A stretch of DNA of 64,000 nucleotides from Verrucomicrobiaceae bacterium (GCA_024232965.1 JACKQF010000006.1:310001-374000), one strand, 5' to 3'. Numbered from the stretch's first letter, positions 36,326 through 45,881 are shown. Numbers and translations: made by a program. The notes: generated from the letters alone by a model not told the origin.

Positions 36326-37372
36326 ATGCCACCTGTTCAATTCGCTCTCGCCGGTTTCGGTGCTTGGGGCCAGCATCACGCAAAATCCATCCACGAGAAC
36401 CCCGAGTCCACACTAGTGGCCATTTCCGCACCCACGGAGGCAACGCGCGCTGAGGCCGCAAAGCTCTATCCCGATGCGTTGATTTATGCGGACAGCTTGG
36501 AAATGATCGCGCAGGCAGACTTTGACATTATCGACATCGTCACGCCCAGCCACACCCACCGCGAGATCGCGCTGGCAGCGATGGCAAAGGGCAAGCATGT
36601 GCTCTTGGAGAAGCCGATGGCCATCACCCTCGACGATTGCAAGGCCATCGTCGCCGGCTCACGTGAGCACGGTGTACACCTTGCCGTTGGACATGAACTA
36701 CGCCTGTCCTCTCAGTGGGGCGAAATCAAGAGCATCATTGATCGCGGTGTGATTGGTGATCCGCAGTACGTGCTGGTGGAGCTCCTGCGCAAACCCTACC
36801 GCACGGGTGCCAGTGGCTGGCGCTACGATCAAAATCGCGTGGGTAGTTGGGTGCTGGAGGAGCCGATTCACTTCTTCGATCTCGCACGCTGGTACCTAAG
36901 CGGCAGTGGCGATCCCGTGGAGCTCTACGCCTATGGCAACTCTCGTGATCCGCAGCGCCCCACACTATACGACAACTTTAGCGCCATGTTCAAATACGCC
37001 AATGGCAGCTACGCCGTGGTTTCCCAAACGCTAGCTGCGTTTGAGCACCACCAGACCGTGAAGGTCAGCGGGACGAAAGGAGCGCTGTGGGCGGGATGGA
37101 GTGGGGCTCTGGATCGCACGCTCGAACCCGAATACTTTTTGAAGGTGTTCGATGGCGAAAACCTTGAGAACGTGAAGCTGGAAAAGCACAGCGGAGAAGT
37201 CTTCGAACTGCGTGAAGAAATCGCGACCTGCATCCGCATGGTGAGGGGCGAAGGGAAGCCTGCCGCCAGCGGGCTCGATGGACTCTGGTCCGCCGGGCTC
37301 TGCTTGGTCGCCGAAGAATCCATTCGCCAAGGCAAACCCCTGCCGGTGGGCGAGATGTTGCAGGTAGGCTAG
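36326..37372 (+). CDS. Gfo/Idh/MocA-family oxidoreductase
   Basis: 348 residues, cytoplasmic. The Rossmann start F-A-L-A-G-F-G-A-W-G has one substitution in the usual GxGxxG. V-T-P-S-H-T-H and H-V-L-L-E-K-P-M-A contain the conserved E-K-P, and the C-terminal domain has E-E-P-I-H-F-F-D-L-A-R-W. These enzymes oxidise or reduce sugars and inositols with NAD(P). It follows the LLM gene by 54 bases. Confidence 0.9.
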   Translation: MPPVQFALAGFGAWGQHHAKSIHENPESTLVAISAPTEATRAEAAKLYPDALIYADSLEMIAQADFDIIDIVTPSHTHREIALAAMAKGKHVLLEKPMAITLDDCKAIVAGSREHGVHLAVGHELRLSSQWGEIKSIIDRGVIGDPQYVLVELLRKPYRTGASGWRYDQNRVGSWVLEEPIHFFDLARWYLSGSGDPVELYAYGNSRDPQRPTLYDNFSAMFKYANGSYAVVSQTLAAFEHHQTVKVSGTKGALWAGWSGALDRTLEPEYFLKVFDGENLENVKLEKHSGEVFELREEIATCIRMVRGEGKPAASGLDGLWSAGLCLVAEESIRQGKPLPVGEMLQVG

Positions 37373-37426
37373 GCCAACCCGGACGCCGCAGGTCGTTCAG
37401 CAGCTTTCGCGATAGTCGGAACAAAG

Positions 37427-37468
37427 TACGTGACAACTCGTGGATCTGCGGCTACGAGTTGTCACGTA
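37427..37468. promoter_or_regulatory. putative BlaI operator (two boxes, perfect 15-bp inverted repeat)
   Basis: TACGTGACAACTCGT (37427-37441) and ACGAGTTGTCACGTA (37454-37468) are exact reverse complements with 12 bases between. Each arm is itself close to TACG-N8-CGTA, and the same box occurs at 39039-39054. The right box ends 4 bases before the BlaI-like start codon, so bound repressor would block its own expression. Confidence 0.7.
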
Positions 37469-37472
37469 GATC

Positions 37473-37865
37473 ATGCCAGCACGCCCTTCTGACCATCCCA
37501 CCGAAGCCGAAATGGAAGTGTTAACCATTCTTTGGGCGAGCGGCCCATCGACCGTACGTGCCGTGCACGAAAAGTTGAATGCGGAGCGCGGATTTGGCTA
37601 CACGACGACGCTGAAGGTGATGCAAATCATGCTGGAGAAGGGTCTCGTCAAACGCGATGACTCGGAGCGTTCACATCTTTACACCGCTGCGGTCAAGCCT
37701 GAGGCAACCCGGCGCTCAATGGTTAAAACCTTCATGGATCGCGTGTTTGGAGGATCGGCGCACGACTTGGTTTTGGCGGCTTTGGGAAGCGGTAAGATTG
37801 ATGCGGCTGAGCTGCAAAAAATCAATGAGCTGATCTCTGAAGCGAAAAAAACGAGGAGGAAATGA
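37473..37865 (+). CDS. blaI: BlaI/MecI/CopY-family repressor
   Basis: 130 residues, the normal size. The winged helix carries P-T-E-A-E-M-E-V-L-T-I-L-W and the recognition segment T-V-R-A-V-H-E-K-L, then T-T-T-L-K-V-M-Q-I-M-L-E-K-G-L-V-K-R; the C-terminal dimer part ends in basic residues. Family members are homodimeric repressors removed by cleavage after a BlaR1-type protease senses a signal. Its stop overlaps the M56 protease start (ATGA). There is no ribosome site before ATG; the operator occupies that stretch. Confidence 0.93.
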   Translation: MPARPSDHPTEAEMEVLTILWASGPSTVRAVHEKLNAERGFGYTTTLKVMQIMLEKGLVKRDDSERSHLYTAAVKPEATRRSMVKTFMDRVFGGSAHDLVLAALGSGKIDAAELQKINELISEAKKTRRK

Positions 37866-39016
37866 TGCCACTATTGCCACAATCTTGGTCACATAGCCTG
37901 AGCTGGGCCCTGTACCATTTTCTGTGGCAGGCGGGTGTAGCGGCGATGGCGCTTTGGTTGGCCTGTCGGCTTTTGCAGAACGCCTCGCCTCGCAGCCGCT
38001 ACCTGTGTTCGTGGCTGGCCCTCGTGCTTTGTGTGGCATTGCCCGTGGTCACCTTCCTTCGCTTCCTCTCGCATGCAGATCCGAGTTCTGGACTGGTGCG
38101 GACTGTGGAATCCTTGAAGCTAGTCTGGCAACTTGGCCCGGTGACCTTTCAGCAATCTACCTCTGGTTTTCCCGTGCTTGGAGTGCGCATGAATGAGGCT
38201 CAACAAAACAAGACTGTTGCGGTGCTTTCGGTGTTGGGAGGGGCATGGATGTTGGGGTCGGGACTCATGCTCTGGCGACTTCGACGGCGCTGGTCGGTGT
38301 TGGTTTGGCACACGCGTAACGACGAGCCAGCCCCTCCGTCTGCGATCGCGTTGGTGGACTCAACGGCTCGAGAAATGGGGATGAGACACCCACCTGAAAC
38401 GAAACAATCGTTAGCTCTTGGATCAGCCGTCGTGATGGGCGTCTGGCGTCCGACCCTGGTTTTGCCCGCTGGTTTTGTCGAGTCGTTGGATCAAGATGAA
38501 GCGAAAATGTTGGTCGGACATGAGCTAGCGCACATGATTCGACGCGATCCAATCTGGAACTTTGTCCAGTGTCTGATCGAGACGCTTCTTTTCTGGCATC
38601 CGGCAGCCCTGTGGATTACGAACCGCATTCGGAATGAGCGCGAACTCTGCTCCGACGAGCTTGCCGTCGTCCGGCTTGGCCAACCTCACCGCCTCGCGGA
38701 CGCTTTGGCGCAGTTGGCTGCCCATCACCCGCACAAGGCCTGCTTAACTTTGGGGGCAAATCAAGGCGCGCTATTGGAGCGGGTGCGGCAGTTGCTAGGG
38801 AGTGATTTCCCGAAGCCGCTACAGCCCCTCCGGCTGGCGTTTGCGCTGGCCGCGATGCCAGTAAGCTTGGTCGCAGCCTTCGCTGCCCATGTAGCGATGG
38901 GACCGGTGGAAAGCCCCCCAAAGGCAACAGCACCATCCAGCGAAGCTCCGGCAGCGAAACGCCTGTACCTGCCTCGTCCCGACGATGCAAAGAACCGATC
39001 ATCGAACTCCCAATAA
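37862..39016 (+). CDS. M56-family (BlaR1-like) membrane metallopeptidase
   Basis: 384 residues, preceded by a strong GAGGA site. Membrane segments lie at about 13-35, 40-60, 118-138 and 320-340; the zinc site H-E-L-A-H is at residues 220-224, with E-R-E-L-C-S-D-E-L-A-V supplying the third ligand region. BlaR1 and MecR1 have a further ~250-residue penicillin-binding sensor outside the membrane; here only about 45 residues follow the last helix, so the signal must be sensed differently or by a partner. Confidence 0.9.
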   Translation: MMPLLPQSWSHSLSWALYHFLWQAGVAAMALWLACRLLQNASPRSRYLCSWLALVLCVALPVVTFLRFLSHADPSSGLVRTVESLKLVWQLGPVTFQQSTSGFPVLGVRMNEAQQNKTVAVLSVLGGAWMLGSGLMLWRLRRRWSVLVWHTRNDEPAPPSAIALVDSTAREMGMRHPPETKQSLALGSAVVMGVWRPTLVLPAGFVESLDQDEAKMLVGHELAHMIRRDPIWNFVQCLIETLLFWHPAALWITNRIRNERELCSDELAVVRLGQPHRLADALAQLAAHHPHKACLTLGANQGALLERVRQLLGSDFPKPLQPLRLAFALAAMPVSLVAAFAAHVAMGPVESPPKATAPSSEAPAAKRLYLPRPDDAKNRSSNSQ

Positions 39017-39038
39017 TCCACCCCCAACGCGCTAAACA

Positions 39039-39054
39039 TACGACATATCTCGTA
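39039..39054. promoter_or_regulatory. second putative BlaI box
   Basis: TACGACATATCTCGTA has exact 5-bp arms (TACGA/TCGTA) and an ACATAT core like that of known BlaI operators. It ends 5 bases before ATG 39060, the same placement as at blaI itself. This suggests the secreted propeller gene is controlled by the same repressor. Confidence 0.65.
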
Positions 39055-39059
39055 ATGCT

Positions 39060-41723
39060 ATGAATACTCGTTCTCCACTCTGCCTCGCCCCCATTTGCAT
39101 TTGCGCCCTTATTTGGGGGCTGGTTCTGGAAGCCCCATTGAATGCGGCTGCGCCCGCGATATCGAAGCTCTATGCGGGGAATCCCAAAGGACAAATCAGC
39201 GATGAATTTGGTGAGAGTCTCGCCTCCAATGAAAAGTGGATCGTGATCGGGGAACCTTCCCACACGGAGTTGGCGACCGATGATGGTGCCGTGCACGTCT
39301 TCAATGCCCAAACAGGTGTCTTCGTGCGACGCATCGCCCTGACGCCTGGACAACAAACCAAGCATTTTGGATTCGATGTCGCGGTTCATGGAGATCGCTG
39401 CCTGATTGGACAGACTTATGGAGCGACGCTTGTAGACTTAAGAACCGGCAAACTTTTGAGAGAGTTCTACAGCCCCTCTCCATTGAACGGAAATTATGGG
39501 GTCTCGGTGGCTCTCAGTGGCGACTATGCTTTGGTGGGTGACCCCACTGGAACAGGGCTCGTGGATCAGACGGGTGTCGTCCATGTCTTTGATGTGGACA
39601 CGGGAACTGTGCTATTCACCCTCAAGGCAAGCGATGGAGCGATGTTCGACTACTTTGGTTGGAGTATTGCCGTCGAGGGAAGAACCGCCCTCATCGGAGC
39701 AAGGTACGCCGACGGATCTGGAGCCGCTTATGCGTATGATCTTCACACGGGTCTACAGATTCGCAAAATGTCGCCAACCAACGGTGCGAACGGTGATCAA
39801 TTCGGGGAATCAGTCGCGCTAGGGTCGCACCGCGCCATCATCGGAGCTCCGATCCATGACAGCTATCGAGGTGCAGTCTATGTTTATGACCTCGCCACGG
39901 GTGCAGAAACCATCTTGAGTCCAACCGATCCCGCCATTGATGATGATTTCGGAAAGAGTGTGTCTGCAGATGGGGATCTGGTTCTGATTGGTGCGTTTGC
40001 CAAGAAGGTGGGAGCAGCCTACTTCGGCGCAGCCTATCTCTTCGATCATCGGACTGGTACGCAGCTGCAAAAGTTTGTTGCTGGTGATGCCACTGACGAC
40101 GACCTGTTTGGCCACTTTGTAAGTTTGAAAGGAAATGTCGCGGTAATCACCGCTTCACGCGATGATGATCTCAATGACGATTCCGGAGCGGCCTATGTGT
40201 ACCGACAAGTAACAAGTAGCCTGTCTTTAGAAACCTTGGTCGCCAAAAAGCACTTCGCCCCAGGGGTGCCCGGTGCGACGTTCTCTAGCTTTGCGAATCC
40301 TGCGATCAACTCGCAAGGTGAAACCCTTTTCACCGGTGTCCTGAGTGGACCGGGGGCGACGGCTTCGAAGAATCAGGGACTGTGGAGTACCTTGAATTTT
40401 GGACAGCAAGTGGGGCTGGCGCTACGCAAAGGCGATGATGTCGGAGGCCTGCGGATTTCTAGCATATTGCCCCCGATCATGAATCAGAGCGATGTGGGCC
40501 TCGTTGAAGCCGGGCTTGTGGGTAGCGGGGTGAATGCCTCCAACAACCGAGTGCTGCTCTCGTGCAATGGGGGGAGTTACGTTCGGCTGGCGGGACTGGG
40601 TGACGAGCTCTCGGGACTGGCTGGCACGAAGGTCTCGAAGTTTCTTCAGGTGGTGCAGTCGTTTCTCGTGAATAGGCAAGCTGTGGCCGTCCGATTGAGT
40701 GGTGGGGTCACTCCAGCCTCTGATTCAGCGATCGCGATTCTAGACAATTCGGGAGCGGTGGTGGGCTCTGTCCGGGAGGGACAGCCTGCTCCGATGGGTG
40801 GCCTCGTGGGGCAGGTGAGTCGGGTATCGATGACCGCTCTGCAAAGCTGCTTCGCCACTGGACTCGCGGGCTTACCCGGGCAGACTCAAGCGTTGCTTCA
40901 GTTCAGCGGCGCTTCACCGACCTTGGTCGCACGACAGGGCGATCCCGCGCCAGGTGGCGGCGGTGCGGTGTTCGGAACCTTCACTGGGGAGACCTGTTCG
41001 ATCCTGAGTTTTCCGCTGTTTCGCTCAACCCTCACGGGCGCGGGAGTGACGCTGAACAATAACCTCGGACTTTGGCACAAACCCGCGGCGGGGATGCCGC
41101 TCAAAATGGTGGTTCAAAAAGGCGATGTGGTTCCGAATGTCGTGCCAGGAGATCCAGCGCCTCTGAGCGGCGTGCGCTGGAAGAATTTCGTCCAGTTTTG
41201 GGGCATGGATGGAGCCTCGGAACAGCAAGTGTTGTTTGTTGCGGACATGACGGGGAATGGCATCTCTGCGGCGAATGATCGGGCGCTTTGGCTCAAAGAT
41301 GAGGCTGGGAACTTCAGTTTGCTTTTGCGCGAAGGCGACTACCTCCAAGATGGATCTGGAGCCAGAATCTCTAATTTTCAAAGGATAGTGGCGAATGGCA
41401 CCAGTGGGGACTACGCGGTTTTGGTGGGTCTGCGCGGGGCGAAATCGAGCACCAACCAGGCGCTCCTCACGGGAAACACCAAATTAGGAATGCCCTTCGA
41501 GGGACTTCGGGCAGCGGACTTGCGCCTTCGCAAAGGTAACCTTTATCGGGATGCCTCAGGAAATCTGCGCTCGATTCGAAGCATGAGTATTGCTCCCTCG
41601 GGAACGGACGCGACGGGTGCGGGTAGCAAGGGTTTGGCACAGGCGATAGGATTTGGTGGGCCAATGGTTCTGACCTTGCAATTTAGCGACGGTAGTGTGG
41701 AATTGGTGACTGGTAAGCCATGA
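39060..41723 (+). CDS. secreted FG-GAP propeller and NxxGxxAF-type repeat protein
   Basis: 887 residues with a signal peptide (about 1-30). Residues 35-380 hold about seven FG-GAP-like blades (D-x-F-G-x-S-V-A-L-G, then A-I-I-G-A-P and A-Y-V-Y-D). Residues 390-830 carry repeats of L-x-x-G-D-x-x-P-G-x-x-G-x-x-F with N-x-x-x-G-L-W, as in the NxxGxxAF tandem-repeat proteins of this phylum. No enzyme motif. Likely an exported or surface protein. The box at 39039-39054 suggests BlaI control. Confidence 0.8.
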   Translation: MNTRSPLCLAPICICALIWGLVLEAPLNAAAPAISKLYAGNPKGQISDEFGESLASNEKWIVIGEPSHTELATDDGAVHVFNAQTGVFVRRIALTPGQQTKHFGFDVAVHGDRCLIGQTYGATLVDLRTGKLLREFYSPSPLNGNYGVSVALSGDYALVGDPTGTGLVDQTGVVHVFDVDTGTVLFTLKASDGAMFDYFGWSIAVEGRTALIGARYADGSGAAYAYDLHTGLQIRKMSPTNGANGDQFGESVALGSHRAIIGAPIHDSYRGAVYVYDLATGAETILSPTDPAIDDDFGKSVSADGDLVLIGAFAKKVGAAYFGAAYLFDHRTGTQLQKFVAGDATDDDLFGHFVSLKGNVAVITASRDDDLNDDSGAAYVYRQVTSSLSLETLVAKKHFAPGVPGATFSSFANPAINSQGETLFTGVLSGPGATASKNQGLWSTLNFGQQVGLALRKGDDVGGLRISSILPPIMNQSDVGLVEAGLVGSGVNASNNRVLLSCNGGSYVRLAGLGDELSGLAGTKVSKFLQVVQSFLVNRQAVAVRLSGGVTPASDSAIAILDNSGAVVGSVREGQPAPMGGLVGQVSRVSMTALQSCFATGLAGLPGQTQALLQFSGASPTLVARQGDPAPGGGGAVFGTFTGETCSILSFPLFRSTLTGAGVTLNNNLGLWHKPAAGMPLKMVVQKGDVVPNVVPGDPAPLSGVRWKNFVQFWGMDGASEQQVLFVADMTGNGISAANDRALWLKDEAGNFSLLLREGDYLQDGSGARISNFQRIVANGTSGDYAVLVGLRGAKSSTNQALLTGNTKLGMPFEGLRAADLRLRKGNLYRDASGNLRSIRSMSIAPSGTDATGAGSKGLAQAIGFGGPMVLTLQFSDGSVELVTGKP

Positions 41724-41760
41724 ATCAGTGCCGAGGGCAGCTTTGAACCGACCCAATCCA

Positions 41761-44379
41761 ATGTCATTTACGCGTCCGAGATCCTTCCTATCGTGGATGC
41801 TTGTGGTGCAACTAGCTTGCCTGCTGGACTCACCAGCGCTGGACCAGAATGCGAACCAGCAGAGCGATATCTGGGAGATTCGCTATGGTGCACTCGGCCT
41901 TCCGGCTTTGGTCGACAGCGATTACGATGGCTTTTCCAACGCTCTCGAAAGTGTGGCCGGGACCGATCCACTCGACGCTTCATCCTATCCCAAGGTGAAT
42001 CTGATCGGCGGGGTGCCGGGGCAACTGCAGGCGCATTGGATGGGCGAGGCTGGCAAAAGCTATGCACTTCTCGGCGGGCCAGACCTCAATCCTGCCAATT
42101 TTTCTCTCGTGGCTACGGTCATGGGCGATGGAGCGGCGCTGAATGAGGTGATGGCGACGAATGGCCAACCGCGGTGGTTCTTCAAGCTGGACATTCACGA
42201 TGTCGACACCGACAGCGATGGCCTGACGGACTGGGAAGAATTTCAAATCGGCTTCGATCCATTTCTGAATCACTCCGATCGTAACGACACGGCTGATCTC
42301 GCCCGAGTGCAGTCGTCATTGAACGCCCCGAGCACCATCACGCTGGGCTTGCTGGATGGGAGTATGCGGGAAGACTGGCCGGACAAAGGCGTGATCGCTG
42401 TCCGTCGGAGCGGTGGTTTGAAACCACTCACGGTGAATGTCACTTTTAGCGGCAGTGCCGCGAAGGGGGTGGACTACAGCACCAACATCCCAAGCACGCA
42501 GGTCACCATCCCGCTGGGGGCTCGCGAGGCCTGGGTCGAAATCACGCCCATCAACGACGCAAGTGTCGAAGGCCAAGAGACCATCACACTCACGGCCACT
42601 GCTGGCAGTGGCTACTCGCTGGGAGCCGTGACAAGTGTCAGCGCAATGCTGGACGATGCCTCTGCGATGCCATCAGCCAAGGAAGCAGCGAGATTCTTGA
42701 TCCAAGCCGCCTTCGGTCCAGATCAGGACGGGACGGATGTGGATGGCATACCTGAGAATGTCGAGGAGGTCATGGCCATGGGGCTGGAGAATTGGATCGA
42801 CGATCAATTCAGCCGCCCGATTGGTTACATTCAGCCCTACGTCACCTGGGCTTTGCAGTATGCCAATGGCATGGCCTTGTATGGGAACTACAAGGAGCAC
42901 TCTTGGTGGGGACGTGCGATGGGTACACCGAAACTTCGGCCTGATGCGGTGAACTCCCAATTGCCAGACCCGTTGCGGCAACGCGTGGCCTTCGCCCTCA
43001 GTGAGATTTGCGTCACCTCGGATCGGCCCGAGACCTTGGCGGTGGATTATGAAGGGATGGCGAACTACTACGACATCTTTGAGCGCCACGCCTTTGGCAA
43101 CTACCTCGACGTGTTGAAGGAGGTGGCGATGCATCCAGTGATGGGCGTCTACCTCAGTCATCTGGGCAACCAAAAGGCCAATCCAGCGCTGAAGATCCAT
43201 CCAGACGAAAACTTCGCTCGCGAAATCATGCAGCTATTCAGCATCGGGCTATGGGAACTGGAGACCGATGGCACGCGCAAAGTCTATCCCGCCGGTCACC
43301 CGCACGCGGGACAGCCCATTCCTACCTACAGCAATGCAGACATCACCGAACTGGCCAGGGTCTTTACAGGGCTGACGTGGTATGACAGCATCGGCTTCAA
43401 TCCCAGCAATCTGGTCAATGGCGACCGCCTGCATCCGATGGTGATTTGGGATGACTACCATGACTGCGATGCCAAAAAGTTGCTCGGTGGCTTGTCCCTG
43501 CCCGCCCGCACTCCCAGCCCCGGCAATACGGGCACGGCGGGTGCTGCGGACATTGACGCCGCTGTCACCCACCTCTTCAATCATCCCAACGTTGGTCCAT
43601 TCATCGGGCTCAGACTCATCCAGCGATTTGTCACGTCCAATCCGAGCAGCGCCTACCTTGGTCGAGTCGCCGCCAAGTTTAATGACAATGGCAGCGGTGT
43701 GCGTGGGGACTTGAAGGCGGTCATCAAACAAATCCTCATGGACCCCGAAGCGCGCGATCCGGTGATGATGGATTCGCCCACGTTTGGGAAACTGCGCGAG
43801 CCCTTCCTCCGGGTGGTGAATCTGGCGCGAGGGTTCAATGCAGCCTCCACATCTGGCCACTATCCGCTGGATCAGTTCAATCTTGATCACCTCCAAGACC
43901 CCCAGAATTCGCCGAGTGTTTTTAACTTCTTCTTACCTGGTCACAGCCCACCGGGGCCGATCACACAGATGGGCTTGGTAGCTCCTGAATTTCAAATCTT
44001 GAACGCCAGTTCTGCCATCACTGGCGCCAACTATTTTCTGCAAGCCATTGGGGACAATAGCCTGCATCGCTGGGGTAGTGGCACGCCCGAGTACAATGTG
44101 CGGCTGAATTTGGATCCAGAGTTGAGTTTGATCGTGCCAGCTGCCCACATTGCAGAGGATACGCCCGCTGTTGCCAACCTGATGGACCTTGACGCCTTGA
44201 TCCGGCGGCTCGACCTCACCCTGCTGGGAGGGACAATGAGCCCGCAACTCTTTCAAAGCATTCGCGAATCGGTCGACCGCATCAAACCTCCTGACTACTC
44301 TTGGCAATGGCACCGCGAGCGCCTGCGACAGCTCATCAATGCGATCGTCACCTCCGCAGAGTACAATGTTCTTCGTTAG
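41761..44379 (+). CDS. secreted DUF1800 protein with Calx-beta domain
   Basis: 872 residues from ATG 41761 (the frame is open to 41728). After a signal-like start come a calcium-type repeat D-S-D-Y-D-G-F-S-N-A-L-E, a second D-T-D-S-D-G-L-T-D-W-E-E, a Calx-beta domain (about 205-300) and the DUF1800 domain (about 305-870) with Q-R-V-A-F-A-L-S-E-I and E-N-F-A-R-E-I-M-Q-L-F-S-I-G. DUF1800 proteins are nearly always paired with DUF1501, as here (12 bases apart). Function unknown; secretion or surface assembly is suspected. Confidence 0.88.
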   Translation: MSFTRPRSFLSWMLVVQLACLLDSPALDQNANQQSDIWEIRYGALGLPALVDSDYDGFSNALESVAGTDPLDASSYPKVNLIGGVPGQLQAHWMGEAGKSYALLGGPDLNPANFSLVATVMGDGAALNEVMATNGQPRWFFKLDIHDVDTDSDGLTDWEEFQIGFDPFLNHSDRNDTADLARVQSSLNAPSTITLGLLDGSMREDWPDKGVIAVRRSGGLKPLTVNVTFSGSAAKGVDYSTNIPSTQVTIPLGAREAWVEITPINDASVEGQETITLTATAGSGYSLGAVTSVSAMLDDASAMPSAKEAARFLIQAAFGPDQDGTDVDGIPENVEEVMAMGLENWIDDQFSRPIGYIQPYVTWALQYANGMALYGNYKEHSWWGRAMGTPKLRPDAVNSQLPDPLRQRVAFALSEICVTSDRPETLAVDYEGMANYYDIFERHAFGNYLDVLKEVAMHPVMGVYLSHLGNQKANPALKIHPDENFAREIMQLFSIGLWELETDGTRKVYPAGHPHAGQPIPTYSNADITELARVFTGLTWYDSIGFNPSNLVNGDRLHPMVIWDDYHDCDAKKLLGGLSLPARTPSPGNTGTAGAADIDAAVTHLFNHPNVGPFIGLRLIQRFVTSNPSSAYLGRVAAKFNDNGSGVRGDLKAVIKQILMDPEARDPVMMDSPTFGKLREPFLRVVNLARGFNAASTSGHYPLDQFNLDHLQDPQNSPSVFNFFLPGHSPPGPITQMGLVAPEFQILNASSAITGANYFLQAIGDNSLHRWGSGTPEYNVRLNLDPELSLIVPAAHIAEDTPAVANLMDLDALIRRLDLTLLGGTMSPQLFQSIRESVDRIKPPDYSWQWHRERLRQLINAIVTSAEYNVLR

Positions 44380-44391
44380 CTCTACACGACC

Positions 44392-45828
44392 ATGATCTCC
44401 TTCCTTCCTCCGTCTTCCCGACGACAGTTTCTCGGTCGAGCGAGCTGTGCGGGTATCAGTTCGATCCCGGTCCTGAATACATTGCTGAACTTGTCCTTTG
44501 CGGAAAAGATTTCTGCGGTCACGGCGCCAACGAACGGTGAATATCGTGCATTGGTTTGTCTCTTCCTTTCCGGTGGGAACGACAGTTTCAACATGCTGGT
44601 TCCACGGGAGCCAACCGCCTACGCCCAGTATCAGAATACGCGTTCGAACTTGGCGCTTGCCCCTGGGTCGCTCATCGACATCCACCCGACGGGCCAGCCC
44701 GACTTCGCGGTTCATGGTGGTATGCCGGAAGTCGCGAACCTTTTTGAAGCGGGTCACGCCGCTTTTGTGGCGAACGTTGGCACGCTGGTGGAGCCGGTGC
44801 AGAATCGCACGCAGGTGTCGACCTTGGCCAAGCAGTTGCCCTTGGGACTCTTCTCGCACTCCGATCAAATCGAACAGTGGCAAACCAGTCTGCCACATCA
44901 ACGTTCTGGCATCGGCTGGGCTGGCCGGACGGCGGACCTGTTGCAGGGTCTGAATACCAATCAGAAGGTGCCGATGAACATCTCGCTGGACGGCAGCAAT
45001 GTATGGCAAACCGGAAGCGAAGTTGCTGAGTACGCGATTACCACGGGCGGTGCGGTGGCGCTCCAGAATTACAAATTTGGTTGGCAGCAATACGATACCG
45101 GCAGTCAGTCCTTCAGCCAAGGTGTGGATAGCCAACTGGCATTGCAGTACAACAACGTTCTGATGCAGACGTTCAACGCGCGCAAGAAGGCCGCGTTGGA
45201 TGCTTACAATGCCTTCACCACGGCGACCTCGGCGCCGCTGCCGGGTGGCGTCACCTTTCCCGCGACGTATGTGGGCTCCCGTCTGCAGATGATTGCGAAG
45301 GCCATCCAAGGGCATGCGAATGCCGCACTGGGTGCGGTGAGGCAAACGTTCTTTGTGAACTGGGGCGGCTGGGATCACCACAGCGGTGTGCTTGGTTATC
45401 AAGCGCAGATGCTGCCTCAAGTCAGTGCCGCGATTGGGGCGTTTTATTCTGCCCTCACCGCGGTGGGGATGGAAAACCAAGTGACACTCTTCACGGCCTC
45501 AGATTTCGGGAGGACCCTGACCAGCAATGGTCAAGGGAGCGATCATGCATGGGGCGGCAACCAATTGGTCGTTGGTGGCAGTGTTCAGGGCAAAAAGTTG
45601 TATGGGCAATACCCAAGTCTTGCGCTCAATCCAGATAGCGGGCCTGAGGCAAACCCGCTCGACACCGGCAGCGGCCGCCTGATTCCCACGACGAGTTGTG
45701 ACGAATTCTTTGCGGAGCTGGCCCTTTGGCTCGGCGTATCTCCGACAGATCTGCCGCTGGTGCTGCCGAACATTGGCAACTTTTACAGCCCCAGCGGGGG
45801 AAGTGCACCGCTTGGCTTCATGGCGTAG
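44392..45828 (+). CDS. Tat-exported DUF1501 protein
   Basis: 478 residues. The twin-arginine motif S-R-R-Q-F-L-G is at about residue 9, followed by a weak hydrophobic stretch. The sulfatase-like core shows L-F-L-S-G-G-N-D-S-F-N-M-L, G-W-D-H-H-S-G and T-A-S-D-F-G-R-T, then D-H-A-W-G-G-N. DUF1501 proteins resemble the alkaline phosphatase/sulfatase fold. It is partner of the preceding DUF1800 gene, 12 bases away. Confidence 0.9.
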   Translation: MISFLPPSSRRQFLGRASCAGISSIPVLNTLLNLSFAEKISAVTAPTNGEYRALVCLFLSGGNDSFNMLVPREPTAYAQYQNTRSNLALAPGSLIDIHPTGQPDFAVHGGMPEVANLFEAGHAAFVANVGTLVEPVQNRTQVSTLAKQLPLGLFSHSDQIEQWQTSLPHQRSGIGWAGRTADLLQGLNTNQKVPMNISLDGSNVWQTGSEVAEYAITTGGAVALQNYKFGWQQYDTGSQSFSQGVDSQLALQYNNVLMQTFNARKKAALDAYNAFTTATSAPLPGGVTFPATYVGSRLQMIAKAIQGHANAALGAVRQTFFVNWGGWDHHSGVLGYQAQMLPQVSAAIGAFYSALTAVGMENQVTLFTASDFGRTLTSNGQGSDHAWGGNQLVVGGSVQGKKLYGQYPSLALNPDSGPEANPLDTGSGRLIPTTSCDEFFAELALWLGVSPTDLPLVLPNIGNFYSPSGGSAPLGFMA

Positions 45829-45853
45829 AATTGGCGCGCGAACCAAAAATTGA

Positions 45854-45881
45854 TTGCGCAAGGTGCAGGATTCATTACATA
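45854..45881 (+). promoter_or_regulatory. possible promoter of the TetR operon
   Basis: TTGCGC (45854-45859) and TACATA (45876-45881) are 16 bases apart and resemble -35/-10 boxes. Transcription would begin just before the start codon, and the -10 box would be covered by the adjacent operator. Moderate match only. Confidence 0.3.

Noticed and set aside
38519..39016. Penicillin-binding sensor domain on the M56 protein
   Set aside because: Only about 45 residues follow the last helix and no S-x-x-K motif is present.
43933..45480. Open frame of about 515 codons on the minus strand under the DUF1800/DUF1501 genes
   Set aside because: It is antisense to two clear genes, has no recognisable domain and lies in GC-rich codon shadow.
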